A DNA stretch of 64,000 nucleotides from Micromonospora sp. C95. GTDB taxonomy: Bacteria > Actinomycetota > Actinomycetes > Mycobacteriales > Micromonosporaceae. This document shows, piece by piece, positions 41,877 through 50,542 of this stretch (position 1 is the first letter of the stretch; every line of letters begins with the position of its first letter). Location of the stretch: NCBI RefSeq assembly GCF_018070465.1, contig NZ_JAGPXT010000001.1:186001-250000 (forward strand), read 5' to 3'. The notes under the pieces are model-generated. The model had not been told where the DNA came from and searched no databases. It worked only from the letters and a program-made list of their open reading frames with translations. The translations under genes were made by a program, and so were the position numbers.

Positions 41877-43325
41877 ATGTTCTTCGATGTCGTCGTCGTC
41901 GGCGCTGGCCCAGGTGGTCTGGCTTGTGCCCACGAGGTCGTGCGCCAGGCCCAGGGCCTGCGGGTGCTGCTGTTGGAGGCCGGGCGGGGGATGCGGAATC
42001 GGCCGTGCCCGGTCGACCGAGGGCTGCGTTGCACGGGGTGCGCCGGGATCTGCAACGTGATCAGTGGCTGTGGCGGCTGTGTGCACTACGGAGACGGGGT
42101 GAAGTTGAGCTTGCTGCCGTCCGGCCGCCGCCTGATCGATCACTTCGGTGAGGACCGCGCGGACGAACTGTGCGAGCGCGCGTTCCAGTTCCTGACCGCT
42201 CCACTGCCAGAGCCGCCCATTCTGAGTGGCACGAGACTCGGCGCGCCAGTCATCAAGGCCTTCGCCGGGAACGGCCTGGCCATCCGGGAGTACCCGGTCG
42301 CGGTCTTGGGGGAGACGCAGGTTCGGGACATGCTCACGGCGCTGCACGGCTTCCGCAACGACGCTCTGACCGTCTGGGAGAAATCGGAACTTGTCACCGC
42401 CGCCCTGGAGGGGGACCGCCTGACGCTGACGGTAGCGACCCACGGTGGCCTCGTCACCGCCGAGACGGCACGGCTGGTGCTGGCCACGGGCCGACACGGG
42501 GTGACCAGCACTCACAACCTCCTGACGGCATTCGGGGTGCAGACGATCGCGCCGGACATGTCGCTCGGCGTGCGTCTCGAGACGAGGACCGAGGTGCTGG
42601 CCGCGATCGGCGTCGAGCACCCCGATCTGAAGATCACCCAGTTGGAGCGGGTGGACCGTAAGACGAAGACGTTCTGTTTCTGCGGCGGCCCGAACGGTGG
42701 TCGGATCAAGTTCACCAACTACCAGCGCTCCTTCGGGCGGGAGGTGATCACTCTCGACGGGCACGAAACCACTGAACGCCTTCCGGAGGAACGTTCACTG
42801 GCAGCCAACTTCGGCCTGTTGTGCCAGCTCGCCAGACCCGGCACCAGCACCGAAGTCCGGGACGAGATCCTGTCCGATTACTGGCGGCTCAGCGGAGGCC
42901 GGCCGGTGGCGCAGAGTCTGCGCGCGTTCATGAACAAGACGACCGAGCCGCGTCGTTGGCCGGAGTTGGCTGCGGCAGTGACGTTCGAGCCGTCCGTCAA
43001 GGACTTGACTACCGCCCGGCTCGACAGCTTGTTCACCGACGCCGAGCACCTCAGCCTTATCGAGAGCCTCCGCCGGGTCATGGGCTCGATCCTGGACCAC
43101 GCCGGCGCAGGCTTGTCCGTGGATGACCTTGTCGACGATGTTCTCGTGATCGGGCCTGAGGTCGAGTTCTTGTGGGACCGGGTCCCGGTCGACGAGGACT
43201 GCAAGGTGCGGGGCCTGCCGATCTACGTGGTCGGAGACGCCGCAGGGATCGCCCAGGGCATCGTGCAGGCTGCCATGATGGGCGTTGCCGCCGGCGACGC
43301 CATCGCGACCGGTATGCCGGCATGA
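41877..43325 (+). CDS. FAD-dependent dehydrogenase, COG2509-like, with Cys-rich insertion
   Basis: 482 residues from ATG 41877 (an ATG at 41868 is nearer to the ribosome site than expected). Rossmann motif FDVVVVGAGPGGLACAHEV (3-21). It is followed by a distinctive RPCPVDRGLRCTGCAGIC and a GCGGCVHYGDGVKLSLLPSGRRL. This Cys-x-Cys plus GDGKL pattern is typical of uncharacterised COG2509 dehydrogenases and could hold a metal or FeS site. A C-terminal GLPIYVVGDAAGIAQGIVQAAMMG closes the FAD site. It is the first gene of a four-gene overlapping cassette with a GTP cyclohydrolase II. Confidence 0.82.
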   Translation: MFFDVVVVGAGPGGLACAHEVVRQAQGLRVLLLEAGRGMRNRPCPVDRGLRCTGCAGICNVISGCGGCVHYGDGVKLSLLPSGRRLIDHFGEDRADELCERAFQFLTAPLPEPPILSGTRLGAPVIKAFAGNGLAIREYPVAVLGETQVRDMLTALHGFRNDALTVWEKSELVTAALEGDRLTLTVATHGGLVTAETARLVLATGRHGVTSTHNLLTAFGVQTIAPDMSLGVRLETRTEVLAAIGVEHPDLKITQLERVDRKTKTFCFCGGPNGGRIKFTNYQRSFGREVITLDGHETTERLPEERSLAANFGLLCQLARPGTSTEVRDEILSDYWRLSGGRPVAQSLRAFMNKTTEPRRWPELAAAVTFEPSVKDLTTARLDSLFTDAEHLSLIESLRRVMGSILDHAGAGLSVDDLVDDVLVIGPEVEFLWDRVPVDEDCKVRGLPIYVVGDAAGIAQGIVQAAMMGVAAGDAIATGMPA

Positions 43326-44611
43326 CCGCCGTCACGACTCGTCACCTGGTCGCGGACCGGTTCGGGCCGCTCTACCCGGCATCGGCGATGACGTTGCCGG
43401 TCATTCCCAGCCTTCCAATGCCGAGATTCGCCGCGCCGCCACCGGACGTGCGCAACCTCAGCCCGCACTACCGCGACCATTACGGCGCCAACATCCTGCA
43501 CGAATATCCCGCCGGACGATCCGGGGACCGGCTCGCGTTCATCGACAAGGCGTTCCCGCACAGCGTCTACGACATGATGCTGCTTGCCACGGTCGGCGAC
43601 GACAGAGTCATCGCGTCGTCGGTCAGCGATGTCCCCGAGGCCATGCTGACGGCGCTGCTGAGGTTCTGTAGGCAGTTCGTCGGCTACGTCGACGCCTCCT
43701 CGACTCGGCGCCGGTTCGACCTCGACGGGGCGCAGCTCATGATCGGCACGAACCACGACCCGTACACGGTCGACCGCGACAACGGGCAGTGGTGGGACAA
43801 GCGGATGCACTGGCACCTCAACTGCTGGCCGGCTGCCGCCTACCGCGACGCCTCGATCGTGCCGCTGGGCGAGGTAGGCGACCTCAACCGACGACGGGCG
43901 CTGGTGGACCCCATCGCGCACCTAGCCGCCCAGGTCATGCGTGACGCATCCCGTACGCAGCCGCTGCCCGCCGGCTGCCACCTCGCGGGCGACGCAGATC
44001 TGTCCGCTGCTGGTGGCCCAGTCGGATTCAAGATCGCTCTTCCGGACTGGAACTTCCTCCTCGATACCGCCTGCGCGCGCCTTCTCGTCCAACTTCATGA
44101 GATGGCCACCGGCGCGTACGCGCAGCTGCGGGAGTGCTTCACCGGCAGCCCGGCGGCGTCGCCCCCGTGGACTCGGCCGGGGCTGCTGCCGCCCGGCCAG
44201 GTCGCGGCGAATCTGAACAACCTCACCTGGCTGTCCGAACCCGGCCGGCAAGGTCTCGTGATGCTGAGGGCGTTACTCCGGGACATCACCGCCCACGAGA
44301 TGGCCCTGTTGCGAACGAACATGGATCTCGCGAACCGGTGCCTGACCTTGGCTGGCTTGGACTACCACCTCGGATTCTGGTCCCCAGCGCGACTTGGCAG
44401 CTCGCGTGAATGTCCGCCGGTCTACCTCGTAATGCAGTTCAAGCTGCTCAGCGCCATCGGTAGCAGCCCGGCGATCGGCGGCAGCGTCGCATCGATCCTC
44501 GACCGCTTCCGCGGCCCGATCATGTCGGCGCAGCAGACCCGCCTGCGTCGACAGTTCCAGGACGGCTTCCTCGCGGATCTGGAGCATGGCGCGCCGGAGG
44601 CAGCAGCGTGA
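43322..44611 (+). CDS. Unknown conserved-looking protein with HIT/GalT-like motif
   Basis: 429 residues. It starts at an ATG overlapping the FAD gene stop and ends overlapping the methyltransferase start. No membrane segment. Residues of about 135-170 contain MIGTNHDPYTVDRDNGQWWDKRMHWHLNCWP. The HWHLN with an upstream NHDP recalls the histidine-triad/GalT-type nucleotide-transferase motif (HxHx-Q/H), preceded by the usual hydrophobic strand. That is suggestive, not proof. The later part (FKIALPDWNFLLDTACARLL, LRTNMDLANRCLTLAGLDYHLGFWSP) is unrecognised. A TTA codon occurs at 44273 (codon 318). Confidence 0.65.
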   Translation: MTAVTTRHLVADRFGPLYPASAMTLPVIPSLPMPRFAAPPPDVRNLSPHYRDHYGANILHEYPAGRSGDRLAFIDKAFPHSVYDMMLLATVGDDRVIASSVSDVPEAMLTALLRFCRQFVGYVDASSTRRRFDLDGAQLMIGTNHDPYTVDRDNGQWWDKRMHWHLNCWPAAAYRDASIVPLGEVGDLNRRRALVDPIAHLAAQVMRDASRTQPLPAGCHLAGDADLSAAGGPVGFKIALPDWNFLLDTACARLLVQLHEMATGAYAQLRECFTGSPAASPPWTRPGLLPPGQVAANLNNLTWLSEPGRQGLVMLRALLRDITAHEMALLRTNMDLANRCLTLAGLDYHLGFWSPARLGSSRECPPVYLVMQFKLLSAIGSSPAIGGSVASILDRFRGPIMSAQQTRLRRQFQDGFLADLEHGAPEAAA

Positions 44612-45486
44612 ATCTCCATCCGCCCGACGTGACCTCAGCGGCGAGCATCACTCCGGAGGTCCTCGCCTTCTACGCCCACGGGGCCGAGCAGGGACGCCTG
44701 AGCGACCCGCGCCGCCACATCGAGTACCTGCGCACCCGCGACATCCTGGGCCGCCACCTTCCCCCAGCCGGAACTGTTGCCGACGTCGGCGGAGGACCTG
44801 GCGCGTACGCGTTTCAGCTGGCCGCGGACGGCTACCGCGTCCACCTCGTGGACCCTGTCCCACTGCACCTGGAGCAAGCCGCCACCACGTCCGCCAGCGC
44901 CGAGTCGCCGCTGGCCTCGATCTCGCGCGGGGACGCGCGCCAGGTGCCGCTCGGCTCCGCCAGCTGCGACGCAGTTCTTCTGCTCGGACCGCTGTATCAC
45001 CTCACCAACGCCGCTGACCGCGCCCGCGCCTGGGGCGAGGCGTACCGCGTACTTGTCCCAGGCGGCGTGGTCGCCGCCGCAGCGACGTCCCGCTACTACA
45101 CCACCTGGGAGTACCTCGCCAAGAACCTCTACGACGACCCGGCGGTGGAGGCGATCCTGGCCCGACATCTTCGCGACGGGCAACACCGCAACCCGACCGG
45201 TGATCGACGGCTGTTCACCACCGGCTACTTCCACAACCCGAATGGTCTCGCTGCAGAAGCCACCACCGCAGGCCTGCGCCCGCACGCCCTGCTCGCGGTT
45301 GAAGGCGCCGCCAAACTGCTGCCCGACCTCGCCGACCGCCTCCGCGACCCACACCGTCGCGACCTCCTCCTGCGGGCGATCCGCCGGGTCGAGGCAGAAC
45401 CCTCACTCCTCGGCATGTCTGAACACGTCCTGCTCATCGCCCACAAGCCCACACCCGACAGCACCGCTGCGAAGGAAACGAGATGA
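44608..45486 (+). CDS. SAM-dependent methyltransferase of the four-gene cassette
   Basis: 292 residues; GTG start overlaps the previous stop. Motif I TVADVGGGPGAYAFQLA (about 56-72), HLVDPVPLHLEQA and the LLLGPLYHLTNAADRARAWGEAYRVLVPGGVVAAAA post-motif are the typical class I pattern for small-molecule methyltransferases. There is no DNA- or protein-specific domain. It sits between an unknown protein and GTP cyclohydrolase II, so the likely substrate is an intermediate made from GTP or the final heterocycle. This is inference from neighbours. Confidence 0.82.
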   Translation: MNLHPPDVTSAASITPEVLAFYAHGAEQGRLSDPRRHIEYLRTRDILGRHLPPAGTVADVGGGPGAYAFQLAADGYRVHLVDPVPLHLEQAATTSASAESPLASISRGDARQVPLGSASCDAVLLLGPLYHLTNAADRARAWGEAYRVLVPGGVVAAAATSRYYTTWEYLAKNLYDDPAVEAILARHLRDGQHRNPTGDRRLFTTGYFHNPNGLAAEATTAGLRPHALLAVEGAAKLLPDLADRLRDPHRRDLLLRAIRRVEAEPSLLGMSEHVLLIAHKPTPDSTAAKETR

Positions 45487-46094
45487 CCACTACCGTTCGG
45501 CTCGCCAGCTGTGACCTCCCCACCGCGTACGGACAATTCCAACTCCATGCTTTCGGCTCCGAGACCGGCCCCGAGGAGGTGCTCGCCGCCGTCCACCGCC
45601 CTCAGCCCGCCGGCCAACAGAATCCGCTGGTACGGATTCACAGCGCCTGCGCCACAGGTGACCTGCTCGGATCCCTCAAATGTGACTGCGGCCCCCAGCT
45701 GGCCACATCCCTGCGCATGATCGGCGCATCCGACTACGGGATCCTGCTCTACATGCTGTGCCACGAAGGCCGCGGCATCGGGCTTGCTGCCAAGATCCGC
45801 GCTTACACCTTCATGGACCAGGGCTACGACACCGTTGCCGCAAACGCCGCCGTTGGCGCACCCACCGATGCCCGCGACTACCGACCCGCCGCGAGCGTCC
45901 TGGCCTGGCTCGGCGTCACTTCAGCCCGACTCGCCACCAATAATCCTCACAAGATCGACGCCCTCCGTACCGCCGGGATCACCGTCGACCGTGTCCCCCT
46001 CTCCGGTTTCGTCACCTCCGATAACCGGGACTATCTCGGGCAGAAGGACACCCTGCTCGGACATCTGAACAGCAGCGGAGCCGCCGCTTCTTGA
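45483..46094 (+). CDS. ribA: GTP cyclohydrolase II
   Basis: 203 residues; ATG overlaps the methyltransferase stop. The zinc and GTP-site residues are kept: VRIHSACATGDLLGSLKCDCGPQL (three Cys ligands) and CHEGRGIGLAAKIRAYTFMDQGYDTVAANAAVG. ATNNPHKIDAL and the C-terminal NRDYLGQKDTLLGHL also match. The enzyme opens GTP and releases formate and pyrophosphate, normally to the riboflavin precursor. It is standalone, not fused to RibB, and lies in a biosynthetic cassette away from riboflavin genes. It therefore probably feeds a special pyrimidine/pteridine-like product. The loop before EGRG reads LYMLCHEGRG where actinobacterial RibA often has LYMRGHEGRG. Confidence 0.88.
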   Translation: MTTTVRLASCDLPTAYGQFQLHAFGSETGPEEVLAAVHRPQPAGQQNPLVRIHSACATGDLLGSLKCDCGPQLATSLRMIGASDYGILLYMLCHEGRGIGLAAKIRAYTFMDQGYDTVAANAAVGAPTDARDYRPAASVLAWLGVTSARLATNNPHKIDALRTAGITVDRVPLSGFVTSDNRDYLGQKDTLLGHLNSSGAAAS

Positions 46095-46295
46095 CCCGAT
46101 GTCCAGTCCGACACGACCCGCCGCCCGCCTCCGGTCGGTATCATTCCGGCGGGCAGCAGGCGGGCCACGGCCTTCAGGCCGGCTGTTCACCGCAGCAAAA
46201 TGGTGGCGCGCCGAAGGCGCTGGTCAGCCGCACTGCTGACGTCTCAATCCGGATCACCACGCGTCGGTATCGTTCATGGCGAGAGGAAACGCTCA

Positions 46296-47687
46296 ATGAA
46301 GGTCTGTGTTGTCGGCACCGGATACGTCGGTCTCACCACCAGCGTCAGCCTGGCCTTCCTGGGCCACGACACCACCTGCATCGACCTCGACAAGCAGAAG
46401 ATCGACACCCTCCGCGGCGGTCACTGCCCGATCTACGAGCCGCATCTGGAAGCGCTTCTCGAGCAGGCCTCTTCCCACCTGACCTTCACCACCGACTACG
46501 CCGTCGGCGTACCCGACGCTGACGTCGTGTTCATCGCCGTGCAGACCCCGCAACTCGACAACGGCAACCCCGACCTGCAGTACCTGCGATCCGCCGCCGA
46601 GAGCGTCGCCCAGCACCTGCGTGGCGACTTCACCGTCGTGGTGAACAAGAGCACCGTTCCGATCGGCTCCGGCAACTGGGTCGACGCGATCCTGCGCGAG
46701 GCCTACGAACGTCACCACGGTCACCGCCCCGACGGTCGATTCGCCGTCGCCTCGAACCCCGAGTTCCTGCGCGAGGGCACCGCGCTCGCTGACACCCTCT
46801 ACCCGGACCGGATCGTCATCGGCTCCGACAACCAGAAGAGCCTGGACGTCCTCAACCAGCTCTACCGACCCATCCTCAACCAGTCCTTCACCCCGCCCAC
46901 CGTGCTGCCCCGCCCCGCCGGCATGAGCGCCGTGCCGCTGGTCTCCACCGACCTTGCCTCGGCCGAGCTGATCAAGTACGCGGCCAACGCCTTCCTCGCC
47001 CTCAAGATCAGCTACATCAATGAGATCGCCGCGATCGCTGGCAAGGTCGGCGCCGACGTCCGCGAAGTCGCCCGCGGCACCGGCCTCGATGCCCGCATCG
47101 GCCCCCGCTTCCTGAACCCCGGCATCGGCTGGGGCGGATCCTGCTTCGGCAAAGACACCGCAGCGCTCATCGCCACCGCCAGCGAGTACCACCTCGCCAT
47201 GCCGATCGTCACCGCCGCCCGCGACGTCAACCACCGCCAGCGCACCAAGGTCGTCGACCGGCTCCTCGACGAACTCCACATCATCAAGGGTCGCAAGATC
47301 GGCATTCTCGGCCTCGCGTTCAAGCCGGACACCGACGACCTGCGTGACTCACCCGCCATCGACATCGCGAATCTGCTCCTCGAACGCGGTGCCCGGATCA
47401 CCCTGCACGACCCCGTCGCCGCCGATCGCTTCCGCCGCGAACAGCCCACCCTGGCCGAGCACCTCGCCGATCGCGTCGAAGACGTGTTCGACGACGCCGA
47501 CGCCATCGTGGTCGCCACCGAGTGGTCGCACTACCGCGATCTCGACTGGGCCAAGTTCGCCCCCACCATGCGCTCACCGCTCGTCCTCGACGGGCGACAC
47601 TGCCTCGACGCCGACAGGCTCACCGAAATCGGCTACCGATACCTGACCATGACCGCACCCGCCATCCCACCGCGCTCCCAGGCCTGA
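46296..47687 (+). CDS. UDP-glucose/GDP-mannose dehydrogenase family protein
   Basis: 463 residues, ATG 46296 with GAGAGG upstream. NAD motif VCVVGTGYVGLTTSVSLAF (3-21), then the central domain and the catalytic-Cys motif GIGWGGSCFGKDTAALI near residues 272-288. The C-terminal UDP-binding domain has ILGLAFKPDTDDLRDSPAIDIANLLL. This family oxidises the C6 of nucleotide sugars to the uronic acid by two successive NAD-dependent steps. About 200 bases separate it from the GTP cyclohydrolase, so it is likely its own unit. The substrate sugar cannot be told. Confidence 0.9.
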   Translation: MKVCVVGTGYVGLTTSVSLAFLGHDTTCIDLDKQKIDTLRGGHCPIYEPHLEALLEQASSHLTFTTDYAVGVPDADVVFIAVQTPQLDNGNPDLQYLRSAAESVAQHLRGDFTVVVNKSTVPIGSGNWVDAILREAYERHHGHRPDGRFAVASNPEFLREGTALADTLYPDRIVIGSDNQKSLDVLNQLYRPILNQSFTPPTVLPRPAGMSAVPLVSTDLASAELIKYAANAFLALKISYINEIAAIAGKVGADVREVARGTGLDARIGPRFLNPGIGWGGSCFGKDTAALIATASEYHLAMPIVTAARDVNHRQRTKVVDRLLDELHIIKGRKIGILGLAFKPDTDDLRDSPAIDIANLLLERGARITLHDPVAADRFRREQPTLAEHLADRVEDVFDDADAIVVATEWSHYRDLDWAKFAPTMRSPLVLDGRHCLDADRLTEIGYRYLTMTAPAIPPRSQA

Positions 47688-47790
47688 TTGTCCTGGCCTA
47701 TTGGCAAGTTGACGGCGTACGACTCTGCCGGCGGTCTGCCTGTCGCGGTCGGGCAACCGCCGGCCTCAGCATGAGCGGCGATGAGTAACG

Positions 47791-47810
47791 TGACGGCCAC
47801 TGGGCCGTCA
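47791..47810. terminator. Bidirectional hairpin terminator between convergent genes
   Basis: TGACGGCC (47791-47798), loop ACTG, GGCCGTCA (47803-47810): a perfect 8-bp stem followed by TTGCTTC. It lies between the ends of the dehydrogenase (47687) and the NUDIX gene (47816), where a terminator is needed for both. Confidence 0.65.
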
Positions 47811-47815
47811 TTGCT

Positions 47816-48367
47816 TCATGTCAATGCGGTCATCGCCCGCGCGATGCGAGGGCCGACAAGCCGCTCAGCCACGGAGAGGGGATACCACGTCGCACCTCCC
47901 ACCTCCGATTCTTGGATACGCCCCACGTCCGCCTGCGCCGTCAAGAACGAGTAGCCGAAGTCGAGATGGAAGTGTTCCGGCTCGTCCCTCGCCGGCCGCG
48001 CCGGAACTCTGCCGTACTCGACGTAGACCGGCATCTGCGATGCTGGGACGAGTTCGCTGGGATCAACACCGGTTTCCTCTACCAGCTCACGCACCGCCGC
48101 GCTGATCAACGTGGAGTCGGTCGGCTCCAGGTGTCCTCCCGGCTGGAGGAGGATCCCGTAGGCGAGGTGATCAACAAGCAGCACCTCGGTGCCGCCGCGG
48201 ACCAGGAGAGCGCCAACCGTCACATGCATCGGGAAGGTTCGGCGCGAGGCGAATCCCTCTCCCTCAGCCAGCAGCTTCACCGGCTCAGACAGCGCCACGG
48301 CCTCGTCCGGATAGCACTCAAGGTAGGCCAAGAGAACCCTAGAGATGTCCGAGCTACTGATCGCCAC
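47816..48367 (-). CDS. NUDIX hydrolase
   Basis: 183 residues from the GTG at 48367, chosen because GGAGG lies 6 bases upstream; a TTG at 48385 is also in frame. The NUDIX box is PGGHLEPTDSTLISAAVRELVEETGVD, with the REUxEExGU core intact and the usual spacing to GGHLEP. Preceding TVGALLVRGGTEVLLVDHLAYG and a following HFHLDFGYSFL are typical of ADP-ribose- or nucleotide-sugar-type NUDIX enzymes. It overlaps the end of the RNA-ligase-like gene by 14 bases and so is the last gene of the operon starting with the XRE regulator at 50398. Confidence 0.8.
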   Translation of the reverse strand: MAISSSDISRVLLAYLECYPDEAVALSEPVKLLAEGEGFASRRTFPMHVTVGALLVRGGTEVLLVDHLAYGILLQPGGHLEPTDSTLISAAVRELVEETGVDPSELVPASQMPVYVEYGRVPARPARDEPEHFHLDFGYSFLTAQADVGRIQESEVGGATWYPLSVAERLVGPRIARAMTALT

Positions 48368-49064
48368 GACCTGCCTCCGCTTCAACGCGTTGAGGGCACT
48401 GACCGATCAGGGGCGCGGTTGTCCGGGTCGACCATCGGTAGGTGCGGTGCTCCCGGTGGAGGGCGATCAATGACACCTCGCTGACCGTCGCTGTCATGGC
48501 GGGCAGGGCCCGCAACTCGGCCAGCCTGGCGCGGATGGGGGCGGTGGGGGCAGGTGCCCCGCTGTAGGCGATCGTGACGTGGGGCCGGAACCCGTCAGCT
48601 GGTTCGGGGACGGTCGGCCACACGGCGGCGATCGCGGCCCGGATCGCGGCGCGAACCCGTTCGACGGAGCTCCAGGGTCGGACGAGCAGACCGATTCCTT
48701 CGGCGTCGGGGTCGACTGGGCCGAGGGACAGGTCCAGCGGCGGCAGGCCGGCGCACCGTTGCCGAGCTTCGGTGACGATCGCTTCGATGTCGCCGTCGGG
48801 CACCTCGTCGGTGAAGCCGAGGCCCTGCATGGTCAGGTGCAGGCCGTCGATCGGCACCAGGTCCAGTCCGGGGAACTGGAGCTGGTGTTGAAGGTCGGTG
48901 ACGAGGCGGTGGAGGTCGGGCTGTTCCTGGAAGGTGAGGTGCCAGGTGTAGAAGTGGCGGCCGGCGCGCCAGCCGGGACGCCAGTACCAGTGCTCGGTGA
49001 GTGCGGTCAGGTCCCGGTAGGCGGTCCACCGTTGCCGCAGGCTGGCCAGTTCCCGGCTGCTCAT
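48354..49064 (-). CDS. 2'-5' RNA ligase/LigT-like two-histidine phosphodiesterase
   Basis: 236 residues. It has the two HxTx motifs of the 2H phosphoesterase superfamily: GLHLTMQGLGF (near residue 76) and RPHVTIAYSG (near 166), in the right order and spacing. Such proteins cleave 2',3'-cyclic or 2'-5' phosphodiester bonds or ligate tRNA ends in vitro. ATG 49064 overlaps the XRE stop by 4 bases, and the 3' end overlaps the NUDIX gene. The close coupling suggests the regulator and two nucleotide-hydrolase-like enzymes act on the same small nucleotide or RNA signal. Confidence 0.82.
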   Translation of the reverse strand: MSSRELASLRQRWTAYRDLTALTEHWYWRPGWRAGRHFYTWHLTFQEQPDLHRLVTDLQHQLQFPGLDLVPIDGLHLTMQGLGFTDEVPDGDIEAIVTEARQRCAGLPPLDLSLGPVDPDAEGIGLLVRPWSSVERVRAAIRAAIAAVWPTVPEPADGFRPHVTIAYSGAPAPTAPIRARLAELRALPAMTATVSEVSLIALHREHRTYRWSTRTTAPLIGQCPQRVEAEAGRGDQ

Positions 49065-50398
49065 GTCGGCGATCGTAGGCCCGGTGGTGGCGGGCTGCCG
49101 GGATGCGTCAATTCGGTGAACAGGTCCGCGACGTCCTGTAGTCGCGGGTGACGGCCGAAGGTGTGGGCGGCGGCGAGGAATTGACGAGTGCGTTGGTAGA
49201 CCGATTCGAAGCAGTGCTCGGCGGTGAGGCTGAGCGCTTCCAGCGCCAGCCCGGCGGCGTGGTCGAGGTCGCCCGCCCGCGCGTGGGCCGTGGCCAGATC
49301 AAGGCGGCTGAGCGCCTGCGGACCGCGCAGCTGCGCCGCGTCGAACGCCGCGACGGCGGCGGTGAGGTCCTCGATGACGCCGGTGGCGTCGCCGAGGACC
49401 AGGTGGGCCGTCGCCGCGTTGGCGGCGGCCCGGGTCGGGCAGTACGGGCCGAGGGTGAGGCTGGTGCTGACCTGCCCGTCCGCCGGGTGTTCGAGCAGCA
49501 GGGCGAACGCACGGTCCACGGCCTGGTGGACACCCCGGCGGTCGCCGAGGTGGGCGAGCGCCCGGGCCTGCCCGTTGATCGTGAGGCGAAGGCGATGCGG
49601 GCCGGCGCCGGCGTGGCGTAGACCGTCTTCGGCGAATGCGAGCGCGTCGCGGTGCATGCCGGTGTAGTAGGCGACCAAGCTTTGGGTGGCGCGGGCCCAG
49701 GCCTGCGTGTCGGGTTGCCCAGCGGCGTGGGCAAGGTCGAAAGCTTCGGCGGCGTAGGCGCGCGCGACCGGGAAGGCGCGCAGGTCCAGGGCGAGGGTGG
49801 CGAGGAGCCCGGACAGGTGGGCGGCGGCGGTGTACAGCCGGGCGCGTTGCGGTGGGTGCTGCCGGGCCGCCATCAGCTGGTCGACGCTGACCCGCAGCGG
49901 ACGCAGCCGGGACACGAGCGTGGCCGGCGGGAGTCGTTCGTTGTCACTGATTGCCTGCCGCACCTCGTGCTCCAGGTGCGCCAGCCGCGCGTCGTTATCG
50001 GCCGGCACGGTCAGCGCGGACCGGCGGGCGGTGATGCGCTCCTCGTGCTCCCACCACAAGGCTCCCGCGTCGGTAGCAGTGCTGGGGCCAGCGGGTGGGG
50101 GCGCCGGGCGGTGGCGGTGTTGATGGTCCACGTCGGCGATGCGGTCGTACTCGGCGGTCAGCACGCCACCGGTGCGCAACACCGCGTCGCAGCGAGACCA
50201 GAAGGACCGCTCGGGATGTTGGCGGCCGGTCTCGGTGTTCGCCACCGAACTGCGCCCGTACCGCACGAGCCGGGCCAACCCGTGCTGGGTGTGGCCGGCG
50301 TCCTTACGCAGGTGGGCGAGGTGGCGACCGAGCGCGCGGCGAGCGGCGGCGATCTCGTCGTGGTCGACCATCGCTGCCACCCCCGGTGCCGCAGTCAC
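49061..50398 (-). CDS. XRE-family regulator with TPR-like C-terminus (copy 2)
   Basis: 445 residues (GTG 50398; ATG 50371 possible). HTH ARRALGRHLAHLRKDAGHTQHGLARLVRYGRSSVANTETGRQ, in the same register as the regulators at 39510 and 56553 (shared GRS-AN-E-GRQ and FW.RCD/AVL). The remaining 340 residues are Ala-rich helical repeats (RLYTAAAHLSGLLATLALDLRAFPVARAYAAEAFDLA). It is divergent from the NUDIX gene at 50628 and probably regulates via site D. It is translationally coupled with the LigT-like and NUDIX genes. Confidence 0.8.
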   Translation of the reverse strand: MTAAPGVAAMVDHDEIAAARRALGRHLAHLRKDAGHTQHGLARLVRYGRSSVANTETGRQHPERSFWSRCDAVLRTGGVLTAEYDRIADVDHQHRHRPAPPPAGPSTATDAGALWWEHEERITARRSALTVPADNDARLAHLEHEVRQAISDNERLPPATLVSRLRPLRVSVDQLMAARQHPPQRARLYTAAAHLSGLLATLALDLRAFPVARAYAAEAFDLAHAAGQPDTQAWARATQSLVAYYTGMHRDALAFAEDGLRHAGAGPHRLRLTINGQARALAHLGDRRGVHQAVDRAFALLLEHPADGQVSTSLTLGPYCPTRAAANAATAHLVLGDATGVIEDLTAAVAAFDAAQLRGPQALSRLDLATAHARAGDLDHAAGLALEALSLTAEHCFESVYQRTRQFLAAAHTFGRHPRLQDVADLFTELTHPGSPPPPGLRSPT

Positions 50399-50542
50399 GA
50401 TGAGCCGACACCGTAGCTGCTCCCGGTGACACTTTCTGGACCCGGCGGACTCCCCGCGCGACTGCCCCCCGATGGGTGAATAGCCAGTTCACAGTGCCGG
50501 CATCATCGGGGCGGGGCCGTGACGCGGACGTGGTCCGGGTGG

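Noticed and set aside
45483..46094. Claim that RibA carries the Tyr-to-Met change known from a formamidopyrimidine-forming paralogue
   Set aside because: The loop differs by one residue in length between families, and a Tyr directly precedes the Met, so the alignment by eye is ambiguous.
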